64,000 bases of DNA, from positions 124,001-188,000 of the forward strand of contig CAZTNW010000001.1 of assembly GCA_964614945.1 (NCBI GenBank), written 5' to 3'. Origin of the DNA: CAZTNW01 sp964614945 (lineage in GTDB: Bacteria > Caldisericota > JANLFM01). The notes beneath the pieces are model-generated. The model ran no database searches and was not told where the DNA came from. It was given only the letters and a program-made list of their open reading frames with translations. Below are positions 17,377 to 25,617 of the stretch, one piece after another. Position 1 is the first letter of the stretch. Each line of letters opens with the position of its first letter. Made by a program: the position numbers and the translations under genes.

Positions 17377-18287
17377 AAATTGTGGAAGCATCCTATCTCC
17401 GGCTCCCAAGAAAAATTCTGAAGGGCAGGGTAGGGGAGGCTCTAGCTGCCCTTAGCCGCTGCGAGCTCTGCCCGCGTCGGTGCCGCGTGAACCGAAACAG
17501 AACCAAGGGCTTCTGCCAAACCGAGCGCTTTGCTCAGGTCTCGAGCTTCAATGCTCATTACGGCGAGGAGCCACCTCTATCCGGCTTCCGCGGTTCTGGC
17601 ACAATTTTCTTCACTCATTGCAATCTGCATTGTATTTATTGCCAGAATTATCCGATCAGCCAGCTCGGAAATGGTCGGGAGGTCTCGGCGAAGGATATGG
17701 CAATAATGATGTTGACTCTGCAGGACCGGGGCTGCCACAATATAAATCTTGTCACTCCCAGTCATGTGATGCCGCAGATCCTCGAGGCTCTAATTTTAGC
17801 GGTCGAAGATGGCCTTCAACTTCCCCTGATCTATAACAGTTCCGGCTATGACTCGTTATATGCCCTGCTTTTATTGGACGGCGTGATAGATATATATTTG
17901 CCTGACCTGCGCTATTCAAATAATCAGCCTGCGGAAGAGCTTTCAGGGGTAAAAAACTATGTGGAAATAAGTAGGGCGGCGGTCAGGGAAATGCACCGCC
18001 AGGTAGGGGAGCTGCAGCTAGACGAAAACGGGATAGCATTAAGAGGGTTGATCATAAGACATCTCATCCTCCCGGAGAATTTGGCGGGGACGCGAAAGAC
18101 GATGGAGTTCGTAGCTCGTGAAATCTCACCGAATACCTATGTGAGCCTGATGGCACAGTATTTTCCTGCCTATCGGGCCCTCAAAGATCAAAGGATAGGT
18201 CGGCGCATCGAGCGGGGAGAGTACGAGCAGGCCAAAAGCGAGATGTTCCGAGCCGGTCTGCGCAACGGCTGGTTCCAAGAGAGCTGA
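17364..18287 (+). CDS. PflX-like radical-SAM protein (COG1313)
   Basis: This 307-residue iron-sulfur protein resembles PflX, an uncharacterised relative of pyruvate formate-lyase activase. An N-terminal cysteine cluster (CELCPRRCRVNR and GFCQ) precedes the radical-SAM motif CX3CX2C in THCNLHCIYCQN. VTPSHVMPQI and YNSSGYDS are family landmarks. Its substrate is unknown. Length is standard. The start is uncertain: ATG 17364 lies in the loop of a perfect hairpin, and GTG 17382 would also preserve the family sequence. MEMO1 lies 1.7 kb upstream, but the sequence is not the standard AmmeMemoRadiSam enzyme. Confidence 0.88.
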   Translation: MPGFQIVEASYLRLPRKILKGRVGEALAALSRCELCPRRCRVNRNRTKGFCQTERFAQVSSFNAHYGEEPPLSGFRGSGTIFFTHCNLHCIYCQNYPISQLGNGREVSAKDMAIMMLTLQDRGCHNINLVTPSHVMPQILEALILAVEDGLQLPLIYNSSGYDSLYALLLLDGVIDIYLPDLRYSNNQPAEELSGVKNYVEISRAAVREMHRQVGELQLDENGIALRGLIIRHLILPENLAGTRKTMEFVAREISPNTYVSLMAQYFPAYRALKDQRIGRRIERGEYEQAKSEMFRAGLRNGWFQES

Positions 18288-18302
18288 AATAGGCTCTTTT
18301 TT
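18277..18302 (+). terminator. Probable terminator overlapping the end of the PflX-like gene
   Basis: AAGAGAGC (18277-18284) can pair with GCTCTTTT (18293-18300), including one G-T pair, followed by more T. The stop codon lies in the loop. Confidence 0.5.
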
Positions 18303-18395
18303 GGGCCTTAAAAACCTGGTTGTGAAAACTATCTAATCCCGGGCGGTGAGAACGCCTCCAAGCGCAAATTTGCCCCTCCTCTCCCTCAGTCGGCT

Positions 18396-19319
18396 TCAGG
18401 AGGACCTGGAGTGCCTGTGAAAGGTGCGAAAAACATCCCTCAGTTGCCTATCTGTCACGTGCGTGTAAATCTGGGTAGTGCGAATGCTGGAATGTCCGAG
18501 GAGCTCCTGGACAGCACGAATGTCCGCTCCGGCGATCATAAGGTCCGTAGCGAACGAATGGCGTAGAGTATGAGGCGTCACATCAAAGGGTAACTGTGCC
18601 CGCCTTCCGTACCTTTTCACAATTCTTTCCACTGAGAACAATGTCAAACGGCTTTCCCTGCTTTTTCGGCCCCTTTCGTTATGGGAGATAAAGAGCGGTC
18701 TTAAGCTATCCTTGCGCTGCGAAAGGTATTGTGAAAGCCAGAAAGCGGCGTTATCCGAAAGAAAAACGAGGCGGGCTTTTCCTCCTTTACCAAGAACCCC
18801 GAATTCTTTCCTCTTTCTATTCACCTGGTCGCGGTTCAGGCTGACCAGCTCTGAGACTCTCAGACCTGTGCTAAAGAGCATCTCCAAAATAGCACGGTCT
18901 CTTAAGCCGATCAGCGTTGCAGTATCCGGCCCTTCCAGCAGCTGCTCCACCTGCTCGAGCAAGAGAAAATTGACTGTGCGTTGCCCAAGTTTCGGCAATT
19001 CGACGAGCTCAGGAGAAATTACCTCCATGTGTTTTTGCACCATCAGGAAGCGGAGAAAGGTACGGAGAGCAATAACATGGTAAGCCTGCGTAGCCTTCTT
19101 CAAAAGATCGTCGCGTCGCCCGGGAGAATGCGCTAAATGGAGCCGATACTCGCGGACAATTTCCTCAGTCAGATCTTCTGGATTATTAATCTGACAGTGA
19201 TGCTCCTTCAACCAGGCGAGAAAACGATGAAGAAAAGCTGCGTAAGCGGTAAGAGTGCGTGGGGAATAGCCGCGCTCAATTTCAAGGTACTCTAAAAACT
19301 GGCGGAGATAGTCTTCCAA
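18396..19319 (-). CDS. Xer-type tyrosine recombinase
   Basis: This is a full-length (about 307 residues) tyrosine recombinase of the XerC/XerD class. It has the N-terminal core-binding SAM-like domain (about 1-95) and the catalytic domain. Counting from TTG 19325, the catalytic residues are R156 (STGLRVSEL), K180 (VLGKGGK), H252 and R255 (HTLRH), H278 (LLGHSS) and Y287 (IYTHV). Nothing is missing. TTG 19319 is preferred as start because AGGAAGG lies seven bases upstream, while TTG 19325 is only one base from it. That Shine-Dalgarno sequence sits inside a long inverted repeat resembling dif, so the enzyme's own site and its translation start overlap. It may act alone in dimer resolution, as XerS or XerH do. 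Confidence 0.93.
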   Translation of the reverse strand: MEDYLRQFLEYLEIERGYSPRTLTAYAAFLHRFLAWLKEHHCQINNPEDLTEEIVREYRLHLAHSPGRRDDLLKKATQAYHVIALRTFLRFLMVQKHMEVISPELVELPKLGQRTVNFLLLEQVEQLLEGPDTATLIGLRDRAILEMLFSTGLRVSELVSLNRDQVNRKRKEFGVLGKGGKARLVFLSDNAAFWLSQYLSQRKDSLRPLFISHNERGRKSRESRLTLFSVERIVKRYGRRAQLPFDVTPHTLRHSFATDLMIAGADIRAVQELLGHSSIRTTQIYTHVTDRQLRDVFRTFHRHSRSS

Positions 19320-19327
19320 GAGCAAAC

Positions 19328-19367
19328 CTTCCTATGTCAAATAATGTAACTTATTTGACATAGGAAG
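19328..19367. other. dif-like Xer recombination site
   Basis: A perfect 17-bp inverted repeat (19328-19344 and 19351-19367) flanks a 6-bp centre TGTAAC. This has the 11-6-11 layout of dif sites if the inner 28 bp (19334-19361) are taken. The inner 14 bases ATAATGTAACTTAT match the E. coli dif core ATAATGTATATTAT at 12 of 14 positions (recalled from memory). It lies 8 bp from the xer start codon; in streptococci the difSL site is likewise just upstream of xerS. No T run flanks the repeat on either strand, which argues against a terminator. An operator for autoregulation is the main alternative and could coexist. Confidence 0.68.
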
Positions 19368-19673
19368 TAAAGGAGCCTATATCAGATTTTACTGAAGTTG
19401 CACCTCCTATTACCAATTCGCCCGCAATTAGGCGCAATTAGGTTCAGCAACAAGCTACCTACCCCTGGCAGCTTGTTTTGGGCCACAGGCATCCTATGAA
19501 CACTGAGTAATTTCGAAATACCTATGCTAGCACTTGGCCGGTCCTAAATGATTTCGACCCGCAACAAGCACTGGGGTTTATTAGGGCTGTTAGCAACGAT
19601 AGAGTACTCTGGCGGCATTATGGGACATTATGGGAACCGCCGGAGTACTTACCAATCTTGCTTATCCCCTACC
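19368..19673. other. Gene-free interval with two hairpins
   Basis: No coding sequence is seen in these 306 bases. AACAAGCT (19449-19456) pairs with AGCTTGTT (19470-19477) and is followed by TTT on the plus strand. A larger stem, AGTACTCTGGCGG (19603-19615) with CCGCCGGAGTACT (19637-19649, one wobble), encloses a loop carrying CATTATGGGA twice. It may end transcripts of the chagasin-domain gene, though no T run is evident. A short direct repeat GCAATTAGG occurs at 19424 and 19434. Confidence 0.5.
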
Positions 19674-20591
19674 CTAAAAAACTCCCACTAAAACCTGGTA
19701 TTCCTTTGACGGCGAACCCTCGCCAGATTTGGCATAGATCAAACTGATGATTGTCTGTCCAGGTTTCTGCGGTTCAAATTTAAAGGCGTAATGACCCGGA
19801 GCTCCCACTTGCTCGGAGTCTGCTTTAAAAGTAGGTTCCTCTTCGAGAGCGATGATTTGGCCGTCTCCGCCCACTATCTCCCAAGCATAGCCTGTGGAAG
19901 GGTTGCCTTCCAGGTAAAGCACGAGCTTCTGGACGGGTTTGATCACATATACTGCGCAACCGTTATCATCATCCCTGAGCGTCACCGCACTGCCCGGATC
20001 AGTTAACTGCACATTCAGAGTGAATTCTTGCTCTGGGGCAGAAGTCCCCCAGCTCCTGCGATAAATCAGCTTAAGCGTGGTCTTGCCAATCTTATCCAGG
20101 GTAAGGAAGCTGAAGGTGAAACTCCCTCCCTGCCCTACTAGCGGAACTGTGGCTGTCGTCGAGGTCTTGTAGAGTGGCTCGCCAATCAGTTTGAGAAGGG
20201 AAGCATCGTAATCCTGAATTTCCCATGCATACCCAGTTGTGGGATTTCCCTCCAATTGCACAGAAAATATCTGGCCATTGCTCAGGAAAATGGATTTCCC
20301 ATCGAAGTTCTTGGTCAACACCAGAGGATCTGAAATTCTCACTTGGGAAAGACTCTCATCCCAGGTTACATTCTCTCTGAGAGACTCGGCCACAAAGCGA
20401 AGGGGAACATGCGTGCGCCCCTCTAATATGAAAGGTTCAACATCGGAAGAAACCGCCTGTCCGTTAACGAGCACCGAGATATCGCGATACGCCACCTCGA
20501 TTTGCTTCATACCGGTGCTCGCGCTCACAGAGAGGACAAGGCCCAGGAGAATTAGGGGGACCAGCAAAAAAACTATGGCTTTTCTTTTCAT
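19674..20591 (-). CDS. Secreted protein with two chagasin-like (I42) inhibitor domains
   Basis: This protein of about 305 residues is exported and likely inhibits cysteine proteases. After a signal peptide (MKRKAIVFLLVPLIL to VSAS) there is a copper-amine-oxidase-N-like stalk domain (about 30-85) with VLVNGQ and THVPLRFVAE. Two chagasin domains follow. Both have the inhibitory loop NPTTGYAWEI or NPSTGYAWEI; the first also has YRRSW at the position of the usual RPW loop, and the second has IYAKSGEG instead. ATG 20591 is chosen because it starts the signal peptide; 17 upstream codons in frame look non-coding. It is divergent from a protein carrying a BsuPI inhibitor domain. Confidence 0.85.
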   Translation of the reverse strand: MKRKAIVFLLVPLILLGLVLSVSASTGMKQIEVAYRDISVLVNGQAVSSDVEPFILEGRTHVPLRFVAESLRENVTWDESLSQVRISDPLVLTKNFDGKSIFLSNGQIFSVQLEGNPTTGYAWEIQDYDASLLKLIGEPLYKTSTTATVPLVGQGGSFTFSFLTLDKIGKTTLKLIYRRSWGTSAPEQEFTLNVQLTDPGSAVTLRDDDNGCAVYVIKPVQKLVLYLEGNPSTGYAWEIVGGDGQIIALEEEPTFKADSEQVGAPGHYAFKFEPQKPGQTIISLIYAKSGEGSPSKEYQVLVGVF

Positions 20592-20673
20592 TACTCTCTT
20601 GCCTTCTTTCTTATTGAAATATGGTCTACTTGTAAGACGCACGGGTGGGGTTTTAGGTTCCCGCTCAGATGAC

Positions 20674-20700
20674 CTTCCCGGAAGATTCTCTCACGTGAGA
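20674..20700. promoter_or_regulatory. Two palindromes in a divergent promoter region
   Basis: CTTCC-C-GGAAG (20674-20684) and the perfect 12-bp palindrome TCTCACGTGAGA (20689-20700) lie between the divergent inhibitor genes. They could bind regulators acting on both genes. No convincing -35/-10 pair was assigned. Confidence 0.35.
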
Positions 20701-20762
20701 AAGAAAAATGGAACTGAAAGCTCAATCTCGGCGTTATAGAATAGAGAGAGGTGAATGGAAAA

Positions 20763-22736
20763 ATGAGAAAAATAGGGGTTATCGTACTCTGTTCTGTTTT
20801 GCTTTTAGCTTCTTCGGGGACGGCATGGACTGTTACCAGCGATATACCAACTTTGGAATGGAGCGTGCAGCCGGAGAAGTCCGGCTATCTACCAGGAGAA
20901 AAGATCGATTTTGCCATGCGATTGAATAACCTAGGTCCTGATGCGGTAACGCTGCATTTCAGCTCCGGTCAACAATATGATCTGGAGATATACGGGCCCA
21001 AAGGTTATTACTGGCGCTGGTCGAGAGGCAGATCATTTATCGAGGTCTTCATCGAAATGATCTGCAAGCCGGGAGACCAGAAAGAATTCCGGGAATCATG
21101 GTCTACCACCCCCACGATGGCAGCAGGTACCTACAAGGTAGTCGCCCGCCTGACGGCAGTTGAAAGTCAGTTAGTTGCTACCACCCAAGTGGAACTCGGT
21201 CACGCACCACAAGGAACGATTACTAAACTTGTCTTTCTTGAAGATCCGGCAGGTGATGTTTTCATTGTTTCGACGGACGACCAGGAGAAATTGGCTCAGT
21301 TTCAAAAAATGCTCACCGAGGATTTGCAACTATGGGTGGGAGGAAAGCTGAAAAGAAAGGATAACCCTCCCTGGCGATTCAATTTCGATGCTTCAACCAT
21401 CACGATAAGCGAGGTCACGGCCGAAGGCTTGCAGGCCGTTTACCTCAAGACGTTGGAGGATGAACTCGATTACTGGATAGAGCTCGGGTATGTATACATC
21501 TTCGCCCGCGTCATTGGCATTCGTGAGCTTCCTTTTCCCGACATCCATGGCCATTGGGCTTTCTCCGCAATCATGGCTCTTTATAAACAGGGGGCCTTGA
21601 TTGGCTACCCTGATGGAACCTTTCAACCCAATCGTTCCATCACGCGGGCGGAGTTCGCCAAGATCGTGCTTCTCGCCGCTGGCTTGACCTCCTTTTCTCC
21701 TCCCTCTCCCACCTTCAGCGACCTGCCTCCCTCTCATTGGGCTTTCGGCTACGTCGAAGCGGCAGCTAAAGGCGGTTTATTCATAGGTTTCCCCGACGGA
21801 ACGTTCCGCCCGGAAGAACAAGTATTGAAAGAGGAGGTGATCGCCGTTCTTGTTAGAAAAATGGGCTGGGATATTCTAACGCCTGCTTCGCCGACATTTC
21901 CCGATCTCTCCCTCGAGCACTGGTCAGCTCCTTATGTGGAAACCGCCATTGCAGAAGAGCTGCTTCTGCCGAACGATTCCAACTTGACTACCGACGTTTT
22001 TCAGCCGGGTCTTGCAGCTACACGCGGCCAAATTTGCCTTCTTGTCTCTCGCCTGCTCTTCCAATTCGAGCGCAAGGGCGAGCACCTCTTACTTCGCGCT
22101 GATTCAGGCGGAGGTCTCGTGCCAATTGAGTTTTTCCGGCAACACGTCCCTACCATTCATATCTTCGGCGATGGAACAGTAATCGCGCTGCGCAACAATT
22201 CCATACGGCAGGGCACCCTGAGCTATACTGAGGCGTTGGACCTTTTGACATTTTTTGCTTCCTTCGGGTTCTTGCAGATGGCGGAGCTCTATCAACCATC
22301 TCCCATGCCTACTGATCTGGGCACGACGACGATTGAGCTGCACACATTCTCCCACGATAAGCAGGTTTCGGAGTATGCCTGGGGGGCTCCGGCCGAGTTC
22401 AACTACCTGTACTCCTTCCTGCGAAATTTCAACTTCGGGGAGACGAACGAGTATATTCCCCGAGAGTCTCTGCTCTTTGTTACGGCTCTGGATCCTGGAA
22501 CCGAGCTGGACGAGGAACAACAGGCGAGGCTTGTTACCTTGCCTGAGGAATTTATAGCTGCGCTCCCCTCTCTCGCCGATTTAGCCAAGATGAGCGAAGG
22601 CTTCACCCTGAAGGGGGAACAATACGGGCTTTTAGCTTCCATGCTTGCCGCCCACGGGCGCATCCTCTACGCAAGAGAAAAGAACCTGATCTACAGCTTG
22701 ATCGTAAAAGTTACCATCCTGCCGCCCGGAACTTAA
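20763..22736 (+). CDS. Secreted BsuPI-domain protein with three SLH repeats
   Basis: This surface protein of about 657 residues starts with a signal peptide (MRKIGVIVLCSVLLLASSG). A BsuPI-type domain (about 28-140; GEKIDFAMRLNN, GPKGYYWRWSRG) is related to an inhibitor of intracellular subtilisin. An uncharacterised middle segment is followed by three S-layer-homology repeats (FPDIHGHWA, FSDLPPSHWA, FPDLSLEHWS) that bind the cell envelope. A C-terminal ~220 residues matches nothing I recognise. ATG 20763 is preferred to GTG 20751 because GAGAGGTG precedes it at proper distance. Its stop shares TTAA with that of the convergent radical-SAM gene. Confidence 0.82.
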   Translation: MRKIGVIVLCSVLLLASSGTAWTVTSDIPTLEWSVQPEKSGYLPGEKIDFAMRLNNLGPDAVTLHFSSGQQYDLEIYGPKGYYWRWSRGRSFIEVFIEMICKPGDQKEFRESWSTTPTMAAGTYKVVARLTAVESQLVATTQVELGHAPQGTITKLVFLEDPAGDVFIVSTDDQEKLAQFQKMLTEDLQLWVGGKLKRKDNPPWRFNFDASTITISEVTAEGLQAVYLKTLEDELDYWIELGYVYIFARVIGIRELPFPDIHGHWAFSAIMALYKQGALIGYPDGTFQPNRSITRAEFAKIVLLAAGLTSFSPPSPTFSDLPPSHWAFGYVEAAAKGGLFIGFPDGTFRPEEQVLKEEVIAVLVRKMGWDILTPASPTFPDLSLEHWSAPYVETAIAEELLLPNDSNLTTDVFQPGLAATRGQICLLVSRLLFQFERKGEHLLLRADSGGGLVPIEFFRQHVPTIHIFGDGTVIALRNNSIRQGTLSYTEALDLLTFFASFGFLQMAELYQPSPMPTDLGTTTIELHTFSHDKQVSEYAWGAPAEFNYLYSFLRNFNFGETNEYIPRESLLFVTALDPGTELDEEQQARLVTLPEEFIAALPSLADLAKMSEGFTLKGEQYGLLASMLAAHGRILYAREKNLIYSLIVKVTILPPGT

Positions 22737-23863
22737 CTGGCTCGACCGCTTATTGGCGGAGGGTCTTGCTCCTTCCCTAAAAGAGAAGCCACCCACTGGC
22801 GGTTAGCCCAGAGAGCGCAACCGCCAGTGGTTTCCTTAAGTTTTTCGTGATTCTCGCGAATGGAACGAAGGAAAGGTGAAGCGAGAGCTTCTTTGAGGGG
22901 AAAGTCAATCAGATTAACATCAGAAAATGGAGCAAAAGGGCATGGCTCCAAGTTTCCGGCCGGACTCACATGCAGGAAACCTCGGCCTGCGGAAAGGCAA
23001 CCACCGTAATCCTCCTCGTCTCCTGGGAAAGAAACAAAAAGGGAGGGGAATCTCCTGTCAAGGGTTTTTGTCACCAGCCGCAGGCGAGACCTCTGCTGTT
23101 CCGTGAGCAGCAAATCCTCAGTGTCCGCGGCGATTGGTACATATTCGACGAAGAAAAAGAGGCTGACGCCAGACTCGACCAGTTCCTTCAGAAAGAGCTC
23201 CTCTATAACGAGGTCAAAATTGGCGCGGGTCACGGTGAGGGAACAGCCGAGAAACAGCCCCTTGTGGGTCATTTTTTTCATCAGGTGCCGCAGATTTGCA
23301 TAAACTCCTTGACCACGCCTGCTATCTGTATCATCGGCATATCCCTCGAGGCTGAGAACGGGCACCAGATTTCTCTGTCTTAGAAGGCGCGCGATAAGCG
23401 CGTCATCGATCAGCATTCCATTTGTGAACATGGGGAAAACAATATCGGGAAAGGCACGGGTGATATCGAGAATATCCCCCCGTGCTAATGGCTCTCCTCC
23501 GGCAATAAGCATTACGGAGACACCCAGATCTTTTGCCTCCTTTATTATGGAGCGGAGCCTATCCGAGCTCATCTCCTGCTCAGATGAACGATGAAAGGAG
23601 CGGGCGAGAGCAATAGCGTAACACCCCTTGCAATTTAGATTGCATTTATCCGTGATACTGACAATCATGACGGGGGGGACGAGCAATCCTTTCTGCTGCC
23701 AATTCCTTCGGATTCGAGAGGCACTGCGCTGTTTGAGAAAAGTGTCAAACATGAAAGGGAGAAGCCCTGGGCGCTTCAGCGCCAGCTTCATGGCATCCCA
23801 AAAGAAGCTCTTGAGTGCCTGATCAAAAACGCCTATATAAGGCGCCGGGGTAACTCCTGTCAT
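22733..23863 (-). CDS. Radical-SAM protein with SPASM-like C-terminus
   Basis: The 376-residue protein has the radical-SAM motif TDKCNLNCKGCYA and the LIAGGEPLARGD segment that contacts the methionine of SAM. LSLEGYADDTD fits the barrel. A C-terminal region with cysteines in GGCLSAG, EPCPFAP and GGCALW resembles a reduced SPASM/twitch auxiliary-cluster domain. Such proteins act in peptide modification, haem variants or unknown reactions. No precursor-peptide gene is obvious next to it, so the substrate is unknown. The stop shares TTAA (22733-22736) with the SLH protein. Upstream, CAATTATAATTG (23882-23893) is a small palindrome near the likely promoter. Confidence 0.8.
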   Translation of the reverse strand: MTGVTPAPYIGVFDQALKSFFWDAMKLALKRPGLLPFMFDTFLKQRSASRIRRNWQQKGLLVPPVMIVSITDKCNLNCKGCYAIALARSFHRSSEQEMSSDRLRSIIKEAKDLGVSVMLIAGGEPLARGDILDITRAFPDIVFPMFTNGMLIDDALIARLLRQRNLVPVLSLEGYADDTDSRRGQGVYANLRHLMKKMTHKGLFLGCSLTVTRANFDLVIEELFLKELVESGVSLFFFVEYVPIAADTEDLLLTEQQRSRLRLVTKTLDRRFPSLFVSFPGDEEDYGGCLSAGRGFLHVSPAGNLEPCPFAPFSDVNLIDFPLKEALASPFLRSIRENHEKLKETTGGCALWANRQWVASLLGKEQDPPPISGRAS

Positions 23864-23974
23864 CTCAGTATCCTAAGAGTGCAATTATAATTGAAATCCA
23901 GCATGATGGTTTAATCGTCTAACCCCTTCAACCCTCGGGCTCACCTGAAAATTGCAAGCGTCCGATGGAACTTA

Positions 23975-24478
23975 TCATTTTTGCCTGAGTGCCTGGTAAA
24001 GTGTGCGCATAGTACGAATCTGTCCGGCATGCCAGAGGGAATGGTTTATGAACCAGATCCAGATTTGCCAGGCTGGATATTGTTCACTCCCCCAGAATAC
24101 TGGCCTCTTTCCTTCCAGATCCTCCTCCGAGGACATTTCGAGGGTCATCTGGAAGGTCCTGTCTTGCTCTTTGAACCACTCCATCCAACCGCCGAAATCC
24201 CTTGGGATTTGCTTGCTCAGGTCTGCGAGCTTGAGCATGGCTCTTCCGCTCAGGCAATCCGTGGCGAGGGCAGCGCTCGTGATGAGATGCGCGACTTTAA
24301 AACCAATGGTGGGTATGCCAGGCGGTAGCTCATCGACAAAGGCATTCTCCGCGGAAAGGGCCTTCGCCTGAGGCTTCCAGTAGAATTCTTCCGAAGTTAA
24401 CCCTTTTGTTGCCTCCGCAAGCTGGCTCATGGCGTCTTCCATAGCCGCTTTAAGGAGTTCTTTCTTCCCTCCTTGCAT
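23975..24478 (-). CDS. DinB-like four-helix protein
   Basis: This 167-residue protein belongs to the DinB/YfiT superfamily of metal-binding four-helix bundles, with thiol-transferase-like members. The recognisable parts are the first helix (LLKAAMEDAMSQLAEATK), EEFYWKP, and the metal-ligand motif HSLWHAGQI near the C-terminus. An earlier histidine in KVAHLITSA is another ligand. A good ribosome site (aaaggagg) precedes ATG 24478. It is followed at a short distance by the ABC-2 permease on the same strand but is separated by about 70 bp, so it may be independent. The function is not predictable beyond the fold. Confidence 0.8.
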   Translation of the reverse strand: MQGGKKELLKAAMEDAMSQLAEATKGLTSEEFYWKPQAKALSAENAFVDELPPGIPTIGFKVAHLITSAALATDCLSGRAMLKLADLSKQIPRDFGGWMEWFKEQDRTFQMTLEMSSEEDLEGKRPVFWGSEQYPAWQIWIWFINHSLWHAGQIRTMRTLYQALRQK

Positions 24479-24546
24479 CGTTTAAACCTCCTTTACTTAA
24501 TTGGAGAATCTATCGAGTCTATTAGTTCAGTCCTTCCGATGCCGCC

Positions 24547-25617
24547 CTAAGTCTTTTTGCGGACGGAGAAGGAGGCAAGAAAGATAAAAAAGAGGGCGAA
24601 CAGGGAGAGCACCAGCAATGGAAGGAGGATCGTCTGGAAACCGTTGCCCTTGATCATGATTTCCTTCAGCGCTTGAACGGCATAGGTCATGGGCAAGATC
24701 TGCGCAATTCCTCTTAGCAATGGCACCATTTGCTCGACCGGCCAGAAGAATCCGCACAAGAGAGCCTGGGGAACGACAACAATGGGAATGAATTGGATCG
24801 CCTGCAACTCGTTGCGAGCAAATGCGGAGAGAAAGATACCCAGGCTCACGCTCGCTATGATGATAAAGCAGTTCACGAGATAGACCAACCATACGCTGCC
24901 CACATACTTGATCTGCAGCACATAAATGGCGAAGAGAATGATAATGGCCGATTGCACCAAGGCGAAAATAAGGAACCCGAGGGCATACCCGAGCACCACT
25001 TCCAGGCGGGTCAGAGGAGAAACCAGTAAGCGTTCGATTGTGCCGCGGGAGCGTTCACGCAGAAATGAAACTACCGCCAGGAGGAAAACGAAGAAAAAAA
25101 CGAAAAATGAGATGAAGGCGGGGGCAAGGTAATCAATCGAGGTGAAATCCGGTCCCCCATATATGTACTCTGTCTTCAGCTCAGGGAGAAGCGAACCAAT
25201 AGGAAGGCTGCGCAATAGATCCTGCATGAAACGACTGAGACGGGACATCACCTCCCCATTGATAGCGGGATCAGTTCCTTCTATCATCAACACAATTTCG
25301 TTTAAATTAACAAAATCGGGAAGAATGAGGGCAGCGTGAATCTCGCCCGCCTCCAATTTTGGTCTCGCTTCCTGCATCGATATTTTGCTGACCTGAAAGC
25401 CCTGCGCAGAAAGCATTTCCTCATGAACCTGGAGGAAAGGACTGTTCTGCGAGAAGGAAACTCCCAGACGGATTACCTCGGAAGGGGAATTGATCAAGTA
25501 GCCCAGGAGACCCATGACGAAGATCGGTACGATGAAGAGCAGAAGCAACGTCCTTCGATCACGGAGGAATTGGCGGATGATCCTTAAGGATAGAGCCCAA
25601 ACGCGCTCAAGTGACAT
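24547..25617 (-). CDS. ABC-2 type transporter permease
   Basis: The 356-residue exporter permease has one N-terminal transmembrane helix, a large extracytoplasmic domain (about 50-165), and five clustered helices at the C-terminus (about 175-350). This is the ABC2_membrane_3 (YhgE/ABC-2) topology of drug or polymer exporters. ATG 25617 is chosen: it overlaps the ATPase gene by 11 nt and has GGAAAGGAGCGGG upstream. The longer upstream frame lies inside the ATPase gene. Together with the adjacent ATPase and TetR regulator it forms a three-gene operon typical of substance-induced efflux. Confidence 0.88.
   Translation of the reverse strand: MSLERVWALSLRIIRQFLRDRRTLLLLFIVPIFVMGLLGYLINSPSEVIRLGVSFSQNSPFLQVHEEMLSAQGFQVSKISMQEARPKLEAGEIHAALILPDFVNLNEIVLMIEGTDPAINGEVMSRLSRFMQDLLRSLPIGSLLPELKTEYIYGGPDFTSIDYLAPAFISFFVFFFVFLLAVVSFLRERSRGTIERLLVSPLTRLEVVLGYALGFLIFALVQSAIIILFAIYVLQIKYVGSVWLVYLVNCFIIIASVSLGIFLSAFARNELQAIQFIPIVVVPQALLCGFFWPVEQMVPLLRGIAQILPMTYAVQALKEIMIKGNGFQTILLPLLVLSLFALFFIFLASFSVRKKT

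Noticed and set aside
14804..18287. A complete AmmeMemoRadiSam system
   Set aside because: MEMO1 is present, but there is no AMMECR1 gene and the radical-SAM gene is PflX-like, separated by two unrelated genes.
19328..19367. The long inverted repeat as a simple terminator
   Set aside because: No T run on either strand, it lies 5' of xer rather than 3' of a gene, and the centre and inner arms match dif architecture.
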